The position numbers were made by a program, and so were the translations under genes. A stretch of 5,581 nucleotides of DNA from an archaeon (lineage in GTDB: Archaea; Nanobdellota; Nanobdellia; Pacearchaeales; GW2011-AR1): positions 1 through 5,581 of the forward strand of contig JALOQH010000040.1 in assembly GCA_025453475.1 (NCBI GenBank), given 5' to 3'. The notes beneath the pieces were generated by a model that was not told the origin of the DNA, did no database searches, and saw only the letters and a list, made by a program, of their open reading frames with translations. This document shows positions 5,223-5,581 of the stretch, piece by piece (the first letter of the stretch is position 1; each line of letters opens with the position of its first letter).

Positions 5223-5581
5223 TTGCTATTTCTTTAAACGGGGCAGGCATTACTCCAAGCTCATGATAACAATTAACAAAGAAGGCGTTTGCCCTCTGAG
5301 CTCCAGGGATATTGGGCCTTATTCTCAATTGAGGATGCACAAATTGCAGGTTTTCAGTATAATGCACTTCTAGCTTTGTAGCATATTCCTCAAATTTGCC
5401 TCTCTCAGCAGCATATCCAAGAATAGAAAGTGCATCAATATCGCACCCCATATAATTTCCCACAATCCTCAAAGTCCTGTCTTTTACCTCTGCTCTTTTT
5501 TCCTCAGGAACATGCGCAGCAACATTTTCGTCAATAAACCTATTCTTATCTTTTTCAGGAACCTCGAAAAATGAGTCTAAG
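5209..5581 (-). CDS. hypothetical protein (5'-partial, C-terminal 123 codons)
   Basis: The frame is open from the right edge to a TAA at 5211-5209, so the N-terminus lies outside the window. I do not recognise the family. What is visible is a charged helical stretch (about VPEEKRAEVKDRTLRIV), then GCDIDALSILGYAAERGKFEEYA, then a strand-like LEVHY and LQFVHPQ, then a Pro/Gly-rich IRPNIPGAQRANAFF and the end PFKEIAIKTA. There is no membrane segment in this part. A TTG at 5472 could start an 87-residue version, but clearly protein-like sequence continues upstream of it, so an internal Leu is more likely. The gene runs opposite to the operon, and its last codons overlap pheT by 14 nt tail to tail. 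The coding call rests on the open frame and protein-like composition. Confidence 0.68.
   Translation of the reverse strand, partial: LDSFFEVPEKDKNRFIDENVAAHVPEEKRAEVKDRTLRIVGNYMGCDIDALSILGYAAERGKFEEYATKLEVHYTENLQFVHPQLRIRPNIPGAQRANAFFVNCYHELGVMPAPFKEIAIKTA
5214..5236 (+). terminator. possible T-rich terminator of the pyrH-pheT operon
   Basis: The region from the pheT stop onward has TTTT (5217-5220), then TTGCTATTTCTTT with no stable hairpin, as in archaeal T-rich terminators. It lies inside the 3' end of the opposing gene, so a signal here would have to coexist with coding constraints. The evidence is composition only. Confidence 0.3.

Noticed and set aside
5125..5373. 82-codon + strand frame across the pheT end
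   Set aside because: It runs out of frame through the pheT C-terminus and antisense to the right-hand gene; the composition (cysteine-rich, no motif) looks like a shadow frame.

Overview
The window reads as a compact piece of an archaeal chromosome. Three things support this. The phenylalanyl-tRNA synthetase is of the archaeal/eukaryotic type in both subunits. An Rpp30-type RNase P protein is present. The UMP kinase is the short archaeal form, and a TATA box sits about 26 nt upstream of its start codon, as expected for a leaderless archaeal transcript. Very tight gene packing, trimmed proteins (notably a 145-residue Rpp30) and starts without Shine-Dalgarno sequences suggest a small-genome, probably uncultivated lineage such as a DPANN archaeon. 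That placement is an inference; the exact lineage cannot be fixed from this sequence.

Layout: (1) 1-347, + strand: the C-terminal part of an Ogg2-type 8-oxoguanine DNA glycosylase, cut by the left edge. (2) 352-795, - strand: an unrecognised protein of 147 residues, converging on ogg with only 4 nt between the stops. (3) 796-899: a divergent intergenic region with a TATA-like element for each direction. (4) 900-5222, + strand: a four-gene cluster pyrH (UMP kinase) - rnp3 (RNase P Rpp30) - pheS - pheT, almost certainly one operon. The pyrH/rnp3 and pheS/pheT junctions are both TAAcATG, with one base between stop and start. (5) 5209-5581, - strand: the C-terminal part of an unrecognised protein, cut by the right edge, whose end overlaps the end of pheT by 14 nt.

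The operon joins UTP/CTP precursor supply (UMP to UDP), tRNA 5' maturation (RNase P) and tRNA-Phe charging, so it makes sense as a growth-linked nucleotide and tRNA supply unit. The flanking ogg gene belongs to base-excision repair and is probably unrelated in regulation.

There is no gene-free stretch longer than about 105 bases. No tRNA, rRNA, CRISPR array, insertion sequence or attachment site was seen. Nothing here looks like a new multi-gene system. The points worth a second look are the rnp3/pheS junction, the changed active-site positions in the UMP kinase, the short Rpp30, and the two unrecognised proteins.
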